Origin: a virus
Strand: one strand, 5' to 3'
IMG/VR virus record: IMGVR_UViG_3300034358_000144
Coordinates: 1-40,353 of that record
Length of the DNA stretch: 40,353 bases
Every line of letters starts with the position of its first letter. Within the stretch, counting starts at the first letter, position 1. Position numbers and translations under genes: made by a program. Below are positions 1 to 7,603 of this stretch, piece by piece. Under the pieces are notes generated by a model. That model saw only the letters and a list, made by a program, of their open reading frames with translations, searched no databases and had not been told where the DNA came from.

Positions 1-1395
1 TTAGCGCTTCGCGCGGGCCGAGGCCAGTTCGGCGACTTTGGTATCGCGCTGGTATCGCAAGTGCGCATTCGTGTGCTCGCCGACGGCTGCCCAGAAGGCC
101 TCCGTCGAGGCCATGAACTCCCTCAGATACTCGGGGCGGATGTGGGTGTAGTTGGCGCCCGTGCCGTCCTCGCTGTGGCCGGCGGCGGCGTCGATCTGCG
201 CGTCGGGGACGCCGAACGATTTGTGCCAGGTGTGGATCGAATGGCGCAGCGTGTTCGGTGTTCCGATCGGCTTGAGCTTCGGGCGCGGGTCGCTCTCGCC
301 GAGCTTCTTGCGCGGAGGCAGCCACAGCAGCTCGCCGTTGCCTGCGCGCTCGTGAAGCGCGAAGCCGAGATCGGGACGCACCTGGTGAGCGGCGAGCAGC
401 ACGCCGGTGAAGGCGTTGCCGATGTTGCTGGTCGGCCGCTCGAGGAAATCGGGGCCGCCGGCGGTGCGCGTCGCCTCTGACGTCGGCACGCGGTAGCGGA
501 TGACCTTGCCGGTGACACCGTCGAGCCAGGGCGCGAGCGTCGGGCAGATCGGAACGATCGTGCGCCGCTTGCGGGTTTGATCCTCGCCGGGGCGCAGGAA
601 GTGGATCTGTCCGCGGCGGATTTGGGTGTCGGCGTCCAGCTCGAGCGTCGCCTCGGCGCGGCCATGGGTGCTGAGCATGATCATGGCGAACAGGTGGACG
701 TGCTGGCGTTCGGGCAGCGCCCGCGCGACCTCGAGCAGCACGGCGACCTGCTCGGGGCTCCACTCGAGGTCCTTTGGTTTCTTGCGCCCCTTGACGTCCT
801 TTACCCGCGGCGCCGCGGTGAGGCGCGCGACGTCGGGCTTGAGGCCCCAATTGATCGGCCCGCGAAGCGCAGCGAGATCGCGCGAGATCGTCGGCGCCGC
901 GGCGCCCTGCGCGGTGCGCCAAGCGATGAACTGGTCGACCAGGCCGTTGCTCACCATCGAGACCGCGAACGGCTCGGGCAGGAGTTTCTGCAGCCGCAGC
1001 TCCTCCCAGAACGCCTCGAGCACCTCGACCGAATCGAGATAGCGCTCGGGCGCGTCCAGATGCGCGACGTGCTCCTCGAGCCATGCGGCTGTCAGGTCGG
1101 CGAGGAGCACCTCTCCCGGCGGGAGTGGGCCGCTGGGCGCGATCGCCTCGGCCTTCGCTTTCCACGCCGTCCAGTGGTCGATCAGGGCTTCTTTCGCCTC
1201 GTCTGGCGGATCGAAGCCGTCACCGCCAATACCCGTCGATGCGCGCCGCGTGACACGCTCGTCGAGCCAACAGATGTTCCAATCGTCGCGGTCCCGCCGA
1301 TACCACAGCCAGAAGGGGCCGAGTTCGAAGCGCTGGGCGGCGGCGCCTGCAGCGCCGGCGCGGGAGCCTCCTGATCTGCGCTTCCTTCGAGCCAT
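1..1395 (-). CDS. int: Tyrosine-recombinase phage integrase
   Basis: Site-specific recombinase of 464 residues that integrates and excises the prophage. The N-terminal part (about 20-60, with a GPFWLWYRR segment) resembles the arm-binding region of phage integrases, and the C-terminal part is the catalytic domain. Visible catalytic residues are Arg246 (THGRAEATLEL), Arg384 in NTLRH (the usual HxxR has Asn in place of His), His407 in AAGHS and the nucleophile Tyr416 in NYTHI. The ATG at 1395 has GAGG five bases upstream. It is the last gene of the leftward early operon and sits at the prophage end. Its stop codon is at positions 1-3, so attL should lie immediately outside the window. Its 3' end contains two GGTATCGC repeats that recur near attR. 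The family call is secure; the arm-site reading is inference. Confidence 0.95.
   Translation of the reverse strand: MARRKRRSGGSRAGAAGAAAQRFELGPFWLWYRRDRDDWNICWLDERVTRRASTGIGGDGFDPPDEAKEALIDHWTAWKAKAEAIAPSGPLPPGEVLLADLTAAWLEEHVAHLDAPERYLDSVEVLEAFWEELRLQKLLPEPFAVSMVSNGLVDQFIAWRTAQGAAAPTISRDLAALRGPINWGLKPDVARLTAAPRVKDVKGRKKPKDLEWSPEQVAVLLEVARALPERQHVHLFAMIMLSTHGRAEATLELDADTQIRRGQIHFLRPGEDQTRKRRTIVPICPTLAPWLDGVTGKVIRYRVPTSEATRTAGGPDFLERPTSNIGNAFTGVLLAAHQVRPDLGFALHERAGNGELLWLPPRKKLGESDPRPKLKPIGTPNTLRHSIHTWHKSFGVPDAQIDAAAGHSEDGTGANYTHIRPEYLREFMASTEAFWAAVGEHTNAHLRYQRDTKVAELASARAKR
40..58 (+). repeat. Candidate integrase arm-type sites, left end
   Basis: Two direct copies of GGTATCGC (40-47 and 51-58), start to start 11 bp, lie inside the 3' end of the integrase gene. 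The same octamer pair with the same 11-bp period occurs at 39333-39351, beside attR. Identical helically phased repeats at both prophage ends are what arm-type integrase binding sites look like. The function is inferred. Confidence 0.5.
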
Positions 1396-1553
1396 GTCGA
1401 CCTCAACTCTTCCGATTCGATTTCACACATCACCGCATATATGCGGGGTTCCAACAAGACACGGGCTAGGCCGGGCTCGAGGTGGAGCTTTTCACCCTGG
1501 CGGGCTGCGCGCCGCAGCCGCTTCAAGATCGTTGCCATCGGCTGCTCTGTCAT
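1182..1553 (-). CDS. Small coupled protein upstream of integrase, function unknown
   Basis: A 123-residue ORF whose ATG (1553) overlaps the TGA of the upstream adenine methyltransferase in an ATGA junction, so translation is probably coupled. The first 55 or so residues (MTEQPMATILKRLRRAARQG...) are helical and charged and look like a genuine protein. The last 70 residues overlap the integrase gene out of frame by 214 bp and are Pro/Ala/Ser/Thr-rich, as expected for a shadow reading. I do not recognise a family. Position just upstream of int would suit an excisionase or small regulator, but no HTH motif is clear. Confidence 0.5.
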   Translation of the reverse strand: MTEQPMATILKRLRRAARQGEKLHLEPGLARVLLEPRIYAVMCEIESEELRSTWLEGSADQEAPAPALQAPPPSASNSAPSGCGIGGTATIGTSVGSTSVSRGAHRRVLAVTASIRQTRRKKP

Positions 1554-2242
1554 GCGGCCTCCCGCTCGAGCGCGGCGACCGCGGCGCCGATGCGCGCGAT
1601 CGCCGTTTCGAAGTAGCGAGGGTCGCGCTCGATGCCGGTGAAGCGCTTACCGGCGCGAATCGCGGCGACGCCGGTCGAGCCAGTACCCATGAAGGCGTCG
1701 CACACCGCGTCGCCGGCGATGTTGCGGAGAATGCCCGTCATCAGCTCGTCGGGCTTCGTGCAGGGGTGATCGAAGCGGGCGGCGCCCCGCGGGCGGTCAA
1801 TGCGGCGCACGCGATGCTTCTCGGCCAGATCGCCCTGCGGGTGATACCCGCGGTTCCAGGCATGGACATAGAACTCGACGTCGGGGCGATAGTGCTTATT
1901 GGCGAGCGGCTGCGGGTTGACCTTCTGCCAGACGCAGAGCGCGTGCCGATCGAAGCTGCCCTTCATGAAGGTCAGTAGCTCGGCGAGCTGGTCGTTATGC
2001 GCGAACACGATCGCCGCGCCGCACAGGAGGGGATTGATGATGCGGAGATCGAAGCCCTTGTGCAGCTCCTCGTCCTCGATACGGTCCATGTTAGGGCGCT
2101 GCGACCGATATCGCCCGCCACCCTCCGCCCGAAAGAGATAGGGCGGATCAAAGCAATCGGCGTCGAAAAAGCCGAGTTGCGGGCGCAGCTCGTAGGCGTC
2201 GCCGAGATAAAGGGTGGCGGGGCCGATGATGATCGGGTTCAT
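1550..2242 (-). CDS. DNA N6-adenine methyltransferase, beta-type (N6_N4_Mtase)
   Basis: A 230-residue S-adenosylmethionine-dependent methyltransferase, probably modifying adenine in DNA. The catalytic DPPY motif is at residues 32-35 and the SAM-binding motif (DAFMGTGSTGVAAI) is at about 182-195. Catalytic motif before SAM motif is the beta-class order, as in CcrM and HinfI methylases. The ATG (2242) overlaps the TGA of the upstream cytosine methyltransferase in an ATGA junction. No restriction partner is visible, so it is most likely an orphan phage enzyme for protection from host restriction or for regulatory marking. The specificity cannot be read from the sequence; N4-cytosine methylation is the alternative. 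Confidence 0.88.
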   Translation of the reverse strand: MNPIIIGPATLYLGDAYELRPQLGFFDADCFDPPYLFRAEGGGRYRSQRPNMDRIEDEELHKGFDLRIINPLLCGAAIVFAHNDQLAELLTFMKGSFDRHALCVWQKVNPQPLANKHYRPDVEFYVHAWNRGYHPQGDLAEKHRVRRIDRPRGAARFDHPCTKPDELMTGILRNIAGDAVCDAFMGTGSTGVAAIRAGKRFTGIERDPRYFETAIARIGAAVAALEREAA

Positions 2243-3849
2243 GCCGCGACGTCGCTCGCCGAGGTTGCAAATATCACAGTCGCCAGACCATGCGCCAGCC
2301 AGCGCATATTGTTGCGCGCCTGGCTGTTCCCGAGCGCCTTATAGCGTGGACCGTCGGCGGCGGGCTTGCCTCGATAGGTGATGTTGGTGAAGCCATCCGG
2401 GACCGCCATGAGACGCTCACATTCCACGGGGGTTAGGCGGCGCACCGCCCATCCCGCCACGACAGGATGTGCAACAAGGTCGCCGCCCTGGTTTCCACTG
2501 ACGGGGCCGCGAGCCATCAATGGTTGAGCGACATCAACCTCCCGCGCCTTGTAATCCCGGCAGCTATTCTGCGGCATGATCGAGTATGCGACGGCTTGGG
2601 GGACTGCGCGCGCTTCGAGCGTGTACGCCGACCCATCCTGCTTGAAACCCGCCCCGTTGGGGCCTGCGTTCGGGTTTTCGCAGACCGCTCGCTCCTGGAT
2701 TGCGATAGCGTGGGGCTGGCCCGTCGTAAGCCCGAAGGCGGTCCCCTCGCTAATGCCGAGCCCTGCGTCGCGCAACCGCGCTTTACCGGCTGCGTCGATG
2801 GAGGGGGTCAAGGCTTCTCCGCTGCGACCGATCGCGTCAGCATGAACGCAAACTGCTTCCGGCCTAGCTCGGTCGGCGACGCCACCTTGCTCCTCCGCGG
2901 ACGCCTGGGGCGGCAGGGCATGCGCGACGCCTATGGTCCAGCCATCGGTATCGAGCGGCGGGGCGAGGTTGCCGTATTGGCAGACGTCCCTCTGCCGTGC
3001 ATCGAAAGCGTGGGCGACTAGCATGGTGGCAGCCGTCTCGGCGCTGGTGCCAGGCTGCCGGTCGCCGCCGGTCGAGTTTCCGCCGGCCGGCAGCGTCGAA
3101 GTCACCTCGGCGGCGATTAATCCTCCGTCGCAATCGAAGTCGGTGCCAAGCCCGCCACCGCCTCGAGTGCGCGCGCTAATAGTGGGGGCAATGTTTTGCC
3201 CCGCTTCGCGGCGCGGCGCAGGATTCCCGCGCAGGCTTTCGCGCTCAAATAGTACCGCTGCGGGACCGGCTGCGTCTCCAAGATGTCCGATAACGAACAG
3301 ACGGCGCCGTCGCTGGGGCACGGCCCTCTCGCTCCCGTCCACTCGGATATATTGAGCGTCCAGCACTCGGTAGGCGAACCCATACCCGAGTTCCCCCAGG
3401 AGCCGGAGGAAGGTTCCCATCGTTCGTCCGTCGTCATGCGACAGGAAGCCGGGGACATTTTCCCACGCCAACCAGGGGACGCGAAGGCGTCGAGCCAGCG
3501 CCAAGAATTCAAGGGTGAGGTTGCCGCGCGGATCGTCCAGTCCGAGTCGCTTTCCTGCGACTGAAAAGGCCTGGCACGGGGTGCCTCCGGCAAGAAGGTC
3601 AACAGGTCCGACATGATGTGCCTCGATCTTGGTGAAATCGCCGAAGAGCGGCGTGACATTGGAGTGGGGCGCGAAGCGATGATCCCATCCGACGGGAACG
3701 GCGCCGTGGCGCTGCTCGAGGATAGCGCGCGGGAAAGCCTCGATTTCGGAATAGCCAACGCAGTGGAACGGCAGGCCGTCGCTCGCGAGCGTGAAGGCGC
3801 TGTAGCCCGAGCAGACGTCGAGATAGCGAATGGGTGCGGCCGAGCTCAC
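2239..3849 (-). CDS. DNA C5-cytosine methyltransferase with long repetitive target-recognition region
   Basis: A 536-residue C5-cytosine methyltransferase. Visible motifs are I (LDVCSGYSAFTLA, from residue 10), IV with catalytic Cys92 in GGTPCQAFS, VI (ENV 130-132), VIII (QRRRRLF 179-185) and X near the C-terminus (YKALGNSQ). I chose the GTG at 3849 because it overlaps the stop of the upstream ASCH gene as GTGA and has GGAGG seven bases upstream; the frame stays open to a start at 3951. The stretch between motifs VIII and X, about 290 residues, carries recurring segments such as APTISAR, TSTLPAGG, APPLDTDG, LTPSIDAAG, YTLEAR and QPLMARG, unlike a single compact recognition domain. This suggests several recognition modules. 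It is a solitary methylase with no visible endonuclease. Confidence 0.9.
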   Translation of the reverse strand: MSSAAPIRYLDVCSGYSAFTLASDGLPFHCVGYSEIEAFPRAILEQRHGAVPVGWDHRFAPHSNVTPLFGDFTKIEAHHVGPVDLLAGGTPCQAFSVAGKRLGLDDPRGNLTLEFLALARRLRVPWLAWENVPGFLSHDDGRTMGTFLRLLGELGYGFAYRVLDAQYIRVDGSERAVPQRRRRLFVIGHLGDAAGPAAVLFERESLRGNPAPRREAGQNIAPTISARTRGGGGLGTDFDCDGGLIAAEVTSTLPAGGNSTGGDRQPGTSAETAATMLVAHAFDARQRDVCQYGNLAPPLDTDGWTIGVAHALPPQASAEEQGGVADRARPEAVCVHADAIGRSGEALTPSIDAAGKARLRDAGLGISEGTAFGLTTGQPHAIAIQERAVCENPNAGPNGAGFKQDGSAYTLEARAVPQAVAYSIMPQNSCRDYKAREVDVAQPLMARGPVSGNQGGDLVAHPVVAGWAVRRLTPVECERLMAVPDGFTNITYRGKPAADGPRYKALGNSQARNNMRWLAHGLATVIFATSASDVAA

Positions 3850-4346
3850 AGCATCGCCTCCGCCGAGGTCGGCCAGGTCCATAGGCCCTGGGCGCCACGC
3901 ATCGGGACCGGCTCGGGCCATCGGTCGATCTCGAGCATCGGCCAGCCCCAATTGGCGTGCTGATCACGGTCGCTGTCGTTCGCGCGGGGCACGCCGAACT
4001 CGACGGCGATATCGGTGCCGAGGCGCGGCTCGCCGACGATGGCTGTGCCGAGCCCTGCCGACATTGGCAGCTCGCCGAGAAGCGCCGCATTGATAACGGG
4101 TATCGCCAGCTCGGGGACGAGGCAAAGCTCTGCCGCCGCGTGGCCGATTCTGTCACAGCGTTCGCGCATGGCGAGGGCGAAGAGCATGTCCCCGACCTTT
4201 TCCGTGTCGATCTTGCGGGCGGCGGCGTGGATAACGATGCGCTGCCCGACGATCGACGCCGGCGGGCGCCACCCGCGGAACTCGTAAGGTTTGGCGCCGG
4301 CGACTACGAGCGACGCCCACGGCTGCCAAAGGGTGAGCGCCTTCAT
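3846..4346 (-). CDS. ASCH-domain protein
   Basis: A 166-residue protein with the ASCH signature at the N-terminus (MKALTLWQPWASLVVAGAKPYEFRGW), ending the first beta-alpha unit with a conserved E-x-R. ASCH domains adopt a PUA-like RNA-binding fold, and some members hydrolyse acylated cytidines. The ATG at 4346 overlaps the TGA of the DUF5131 gene (ATGA), and its own stop overlaps the GTG of the C5 methyltransferase. The repeated pairing with DUF5131 and methylase genes hints at work on modified nucleotides or RNA. The exact reaction is unknown. Confidence 0.85.
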   Translation of the reverse strand: MKALTLWQPWASLVVAGAKPYEFRGWRPPASIVGQRIVIHAAARKIDTEKVGDMLFALAMRERCDRIGHAAAELCLVPELAIPVINAALLGELPMSAGLGTAIVGEPRLGTDIAVEFGVPRANDSDRDQHANWGWPMLEIDRWPEPVPMRGAQGLWTWPTSAEAML

Positions 4347-5350
4347 GCTGCGCGCTCCTCGATCTCGCCGGGCATCGCGTCGTGAGCGCCATCATTGAGC
4401 TTGCGGCCCGAGACAGCGTTGCCGACCCGCGCCGAGAATTTGCCCGCGCCCCAATCATGCGCCGGGACGGTGCCGCGGTCGTGGAATGTCACGGAGTCCT
4501 TTGGCAGGCTCTCTCCGTCGTAGGTGCCGCCGACCCATTCGCCCCACTGCTTGAAGTGGAAAGCGACGCCCGCGGCGGCGCATTGGTCGCGGAGAGCGTG
4601 GAACCAGTCGGGATGGCTCGGCCGAGCGTTTCGGCCGCTCTCGCCGCCCGCGATGACGAGGCCGAGGGCGGGGTAGCTCATTCGGCCCATGAAGGTCTGT
4701 CCGCCACGCGAGAAGAGCGCGGCCTCGGCGACGTCGCCGGTGAGGGCGTTAAAGCGTCCCGGATGCGTTGCGGGGATACGGACCTTGGTGAGATCGACAG
4801 GGCCGAGCAGGGGCTCGTCCGATACGAAGGGCAGCCATCCGAAAGCGTCGGCCGCCGCCGCCAAGTGCGCGAGGCGCTGGTCCGCGCGCTCCTGATCCTC
4901 CGCCGTCGTGCCGATCCAGACATTGCGCGGGCCGCACCGCTGCGCGAAGCCGTCGCCGACGAGCGGGCGCCAGCGCACCGGGGCCATCTGGACGATGTTC
5001 TGGGGCCGCTTGGTGAGCAGCATCCACGTCAAGTGCGGGGTCGCCTCGATCAGGTTCCACAGATCGTCGCGCCACTCTTGCGGGGCCTGATTGTCGAACA
5101 CGTCGGCGAGGCTGGCGCAGAACACGCGCCGGGGCTGTCCCGAGGCCTTGGCCTCCTCGTTCCACTTGAGCGGCTTGCGCCAGTTCGCCGGCGACGTGCG
5201 CCTCAGCTCGCCCGCCCAGAGGTGATCGTTGCCGAAGCGGTGCGCCCGCTCGGCCGCGTAGCAATTATCGCACGCTGGGCTGATGCGGGTGCATCCCTCC
5301 CAAGGATTGAAGGTGTCGTGCGCCCAGCTAATTGCGGTGCCCTCAGCCAT
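4343..5350 (-). CDS. Phage Gp37/Gp68-family protein (DUF5131), radical-SAM-like
   Basis: A 335-residue protein that begins ISWAHDTFNPWEGCTRISPACDNCYA, the hallmark of the phage Gp37/Gp68 (DUF5131) family. Cys20, Cys27 and Cys30 form a Cx6CxxC cluster that could hold an iron-sulfur centre in the radical-SAM manner. Further family segments visible are LTKRPQN and a C-terminal HFKQWGEW. The biochemical role of the family is not established. The start ATG overlaps the preceding J-domain gene by 8 bp (ATGGCTGA). Its stop overlaps the ASCH start, so both are co-translated within the modification cassette. Confidence 0.88.
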   Translation of the reverse strand: MAEGTAISWAHDTFNPWEGCTRISPACDNCYAAERAHRFGNDHLWAGELRRTSPANWRKPLKWNEEAKASGQPRRVFCASLADVFDNQAPQEWRDDLWNLIEATPHLTWMLLTKRPQNIVQMAPVRWRPLVGDGFAQRCGPRNVWIGTTAEDQERADQRLAHLAAAADAFGWLPFVSDEPLLGPVDLTKVRIPATHPGRFNALTGDVAEAALFSRGGQTFMGRMSYPALGLVIAGGESGRNARPSHPDWFHALRDQCAAAGVAFHFKQWGEWVGGTYDGESLPKDSVTFHDRGTVPAHDWGAGKFSARVGNAVSGRKLNDGAHDAMPGEIEERAA

Positions 5351-5945
5351 TGGCCTTCTCCCCTTTGGCGGCTTCGTAGGCCGCGCTGAGGCGGTCCCAT
5401 GTGGCGCGCTCGCCGCCGGCGTCGGGGTGCGCGGTCTTAGACAGGCTGCGCCATGCGGCGTTGATGGCGTCGATCGAGGAGGTCCGGTCGACTCCCAGCA
5501 CGACCCACCAAGGATCGGGCGACGGGAGCGCGACGTGGCCAGCGAAGGCCTGGCGCAGATCTGCGACGCCCCAGCGTTCCTGTCCGAGCAAAGCTTCGAT
5601 ATGGGCGGCGATCGCCGCGATGTTGTCGGCGAGGCGGTCCCAGCGGTCGCAGGCGAGGACGTGCGGGCGCTCGCGCAGGTCGAAGTAGAGGGCGACGCCC
5701 TTGTCGGTCGGCTCGCCGCGGGAGACGTTCATGTCGCGCCGCCCGCTGATCGTCAACTTGACGTTCATCGAGAGCATGACGTTGCCGGCACCGAGCTTGT
5801 TGAGCTGGGCCTCGAGGCGATCGCGAGCGAGGTCGAACGAGACGCGCTTGCCCCCGGTGTTGCCGTCGCGGAACTTCGCGTCGGCAGGATAGCGGGTGCG
5901 CGGGCGGCCGTCGGGCCACGAGAGGGGAAAAGCCGAGGCGCTCAT
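5343..5945 (-). CDS. J-domain (DnaJ-like) phage protein
   Basis: A 200-residue protein with a C-terminal J-domain (about 145-195): PWWVVLGVDRTSSIDAINAAW, then HPD at 173-175, then LSAAYEAAK. The HPD motif is intact, so it could stimulate a host DnaK. The N-terminal 140 residues match no domain I know; they open with PLSWPDGRPRTRY and continue as an alpha/beta stretch. I place the start at the ATG at 5945, which overlaps the upstream stop as ATGA. A role recruiting host Hsp70 to the phage replication complex would parallel lambda P or J-cochaperones, but that is inference. Confidence 0.75.
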   Translation of the reverse strand: MSASAFPLSWPDGRPRTRYPADAKFRDGNTGGKRVSFDLARDRLEAQLNKLGAGNVMLSMNVKLTISGRRDMNVSRGEPTDKGVALYFDLRERPHVLACDRWDRLADNIAAIAAHIEALLGQERWGVADLRQAFAGHVALPSPDPWWVVLGVDRTSSIDAINAAWRSLSKTAHPDAGGERATWDRLSAAYEAAKGEKANG

Positions 5946-6226
5946 TGTCCACTCTCCGTCGCCGGCGAGGCGGGCTGGCGCGCGTAGGGCACGCCGCAGA
6001 ACGGGCAAAAGCTGGCGATCGCCAGCGCGGGACCGACGCGCTTCCTCGTCTCGATCTTCTCGGTCACCAGCGCAGGGGCCGTGGTCGAGGGGCCGCCGTC
6101 GCGAGGAAAGCCGAAGGTCAGCCCGAGGCGGGTATTATGCGGCGCCAGCTTGGCGTTCATTTCGTCGATACAGGTGCAAGGTGGTTTCATCGATCTAAGC
6201 TCCACAGGAGGAAGGGGGGCCGCCAT
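5942..6226 (-). CDS. Small zinc-finger-like protein
   Basis: A protein of 94 residues (or 82). The ATG at 6226 overlaps the upstream TGA (TGATG). An internal ATG at 6190 has GGAG about ten bases upstream and begins MKPPCTCIDEMN, a more usual start for small proteins of this kind. Two cysteine pairs (CTC near the N-terminus and CPFCG near the C-terminus) suggest a zinc-binding fold. The closing CPFCGVPY is a common phage rubredoxin-knuckle motif. The function is unknown. Confidence 0.65.
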   Translation of the reverse strand: MAAPLPPVELRSMKPPCTCIDEMNAKLAPHNTRLGLTFGFPRDGGPSTTAPALVTEKIETRKRVGPALAIASFCPFCGVPYARQPASPATESGQ

Positions 6227-6537
6227 CAGTCACGCTCGCCGAGGAGGCGGGCGATGCCGGCGGCAGCGCGTTCGGGGGATATGCGGGGCATCGCCGGGGC
6301 GGGCGGGCTCGCGGTCGGCACGGCGCTCGAGCGGGGGCCGAGGCTGAGATAGGACGCTGCGGCCGAGCACGCGTCGCGCCAGTCATTGCCGCGGCGCTCG
6401 TCGTGCGCGGTCATGATCGCGACCCGCAGGTATGCGGGCAGGCGGGTTTCGCACCGCACGCACAGGCGGCCATTGTGAGGGCGAGCACCGTCGCAGTGCC
6501 GCACATCGCAGAGCGGATCGAGGCGGGCATGTTTCAC
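6226..6537 (-). CDS. Small Cys/His-containing phage protein, function unknown
   Basis: A 103-residue protein starting at GTG 6537, which overlaps the stop of the small membrane peptide as GTGA; an in-frame extension further upstream is not convincing. It contains CDVRHCDGARPHNGRLCVRC near the N-terminus, a possible zinc knuckle, followed by a helical segment and a Ser/Pro-rich linker. It lies in the chain of coupled small early genes. I do not recognise a named family. Confidence 0.6.
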   Translation of the reverse strand: MKHARLDPLCDVRHCDGARPHNGRLCVRCETRLPAYLRVAIMTAHDERRGNDWRDACSAAASYLSLGPRSSAVPTASPPAPAMPRISPERAAAGIARLLGERD

Positions 6538-6662
6538 GACGCGCGCGCCTTCATGATCAGGATGACGATCAGCACCGGCGACGCGACGACGGCGAGCACG
6601 ACGATGCCGACGATCTTTGCGAAGCGCAGCCAAGGGCGGGGCGGGGGGGCGGGCGTCGTCAT
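6534..6662 (-). CDS. 42-residue single-TM membrane peptide
   Basis: A short gene with ATG 6662 overlapping the stop of the GapR-like gene (ATGA) and TGA overlapping the next GTG (GTGA). The product is MTTPAPPPRPWLRFAKIV followed by a hydrophobic run of roughly 22 residues (VGIVVLAVVASPVLIVILI) and a short basic tail (MKARAS), so one transmembrane helix is clear. The stop/start overlaps on both sides support it as a real gene. The function is unknown; it is the second 42-residue TM peptide flanking gapR. Confidence 0.6.
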   Translation of the reverse strand: MTTPAPPPRPWLRFAKIVGIVVLAVVASPVLIVILIMKARAS

Positions 6663-7033
6663 GCCAGCCCCAGCGCGGCTTTGTAGGTTTCGAGCACACC
6701 CTCGAACTCGTCGCGGTGGTGCTTCTCCATCTTGCGGAGGGTGAGGATCGCGCGGATGCCCTTGGTGTCGTAGCCGACCGCTTTGGCCTCGGAGAGGACG
6801 TCTCGCTTGTCGTCGGCGATGCCCTGCGCGTCCTCGTCGAGCCGCTCGAGGCGCTCGATGAACAGGCGCAGCTGTTCGGCCGCACCCTCGCCGTTCGTGA
6901 CGATCGGATCGGGCGGCGGGCGCTTCTTCTTGCCCTTGGGCGCGGCAGTCGCGACGACGAGCGTGGGGACGTGGCGCACGCCCCCAGCGCCGTCGGGCAC
7001 CGCCCGCATGGTAAGCGCAGGCGCGCCGCTCAC
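6659..7033 (-). CDS. GapR-like nucleoid-associated protein (DUF2312/UPF0335)
   Basis: A 124-residue protein whose C-terminal 75 residues (AEQLRLFIERLERLDEDAQ... through YDTKGIRAILTLRKM) are typical of the GapR/DUF2312 family. In alphaproteobacteria GapR binds overtwisted DNA and helps replication proceed by stimulating topoisomerases. The N-terminal 45 residues are a basic, Pro/Lys-rich linker (PKGKKKRPPPDP). The start GTG 7033 overlaps the upstream stop as GTGA. A phage copy next to the primase-helicase suggests a replication role, which is inference. Confidence 0.85.
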   Translation of the reverse strand: MSGAPALTMRAVPDGAGGVRHVPTLVVATAAPKGKKKRPPPDPIVTNGEGAAEQLRLFIERLERLDEDAQGIADDKRDVLSEAKAVGYDTKGIRAILTLRKMEKHHRDEFEGVLETYKAALGLA

Positions 7034-7158
7034 CGCACGAGCCCGTAAACGGCGGCGGCGAGCGCGATCGCCACGAGCACCCAGCTCGCGATCACCATCA
7101 AACGCGGTGTGGTCGAGACAGCGCGGATGCAGGCGTCGCATTCGCAGGGGCGAGTCAC
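7030..7158 (-). CDS. 42-residue membrane peptide with N-terminal cysteines
   Basis: Reading from GTG 7158, which overlaps the upstream TGA (GTGA), the product is VTRPCECDACIRAVSTTPRL followed by a single transmembrane segment (MVIASWVLVAIALAAAVYGLV). Its TGA overlaps the GTG of the gapR-like gene. The N-terminal CECDAC could bind metal or form disulfides. The predicted length equals that of the TM peptide on the other side of gapR, but the sequences differ. The function is unknown. Confidence 0.55.
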   Translation of the reverse strand: MTRPCECDACIRAVSTTPRLMVIASWVLVAIALAAAVYGLVR

Positions 7159-7586
7159 ATCAGGTCTCCGCCACTGCAGCGCGTGCAGAGGTCGCGAGCC
7201 GCCCACGCGCACGCGCCGAGCGCCTCGTCGCCGCAGGGATCATATTCGCTGCAGCCGCAGCCGTGGCAGATCGACGGGTGGCGATCGGCGGGCTCGGTGG
7301 CGAGCTGGAAATATACATCGGGGTCGATCGGGAGGGCGACGCGCAGCAGCTCGATCGTGTCGCGGTCGCGAGCGACGGTGCCGGGGGTCTCGAGGAGGCG
7401 CAGTAGGGCGCGGACCTCGCTCTGCTGGGTCGCCTTGCGGGCGATGCGCTCGGCGACCTGGTCGATGGTGAGATTGGCGGCCTTGCGCCGTAGCCCGACA
7501 TAGCGCGCGGGCGTGAGCGGATCGGCGGGGCAGTCAGCGGGCGGCGGCGGGAGGCGGCGGCCGACGAAGGTATGGGCGTGCAACAT
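7155..7586 (-). CDS. HTH plus Cys-rich phage protein
   Basis: A 143-residue protein. The ATG at 7586 has GAGGAG eight bases upstream. Residues about 27-85 (YVGLRRKAANLTIDQVAERIA...) look like an XRE-type helix-turn-helix. The C-terminal 40 residues carry a cysteine pattern (CHGCGCSEYDPC, then CAW and CTRC) typical of a small zinc module of phage proteins. Lying 18 bp after the primase stop with a strong ribosome site, it opens the second part of the early operon. It may regulate early genes; a named family is not recognised. Confidence 0.7.
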   Translation of the reverse strand: MLHAHTFVGRRLPPPPADCPADPLTPARYVGLRRKAANLTIDQVAERIARKATQQSEVRALLRLLETPGTVARDRDTIELLRVALPIDPDVYFQLATEPADRHPSICHGCGCSEYDPCGDEALGACAWAARDLCTRCSGGDLM

Positions 7587-7603
7587 GGGGTGTTCTCCTC
7601 GTT

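Noticed and set aside
577-1374. A long plus-strand open frame opposite the integrase
   Set aside because: High-GC shadow frame on the complement of a well-supported integrase; no protein-like features.
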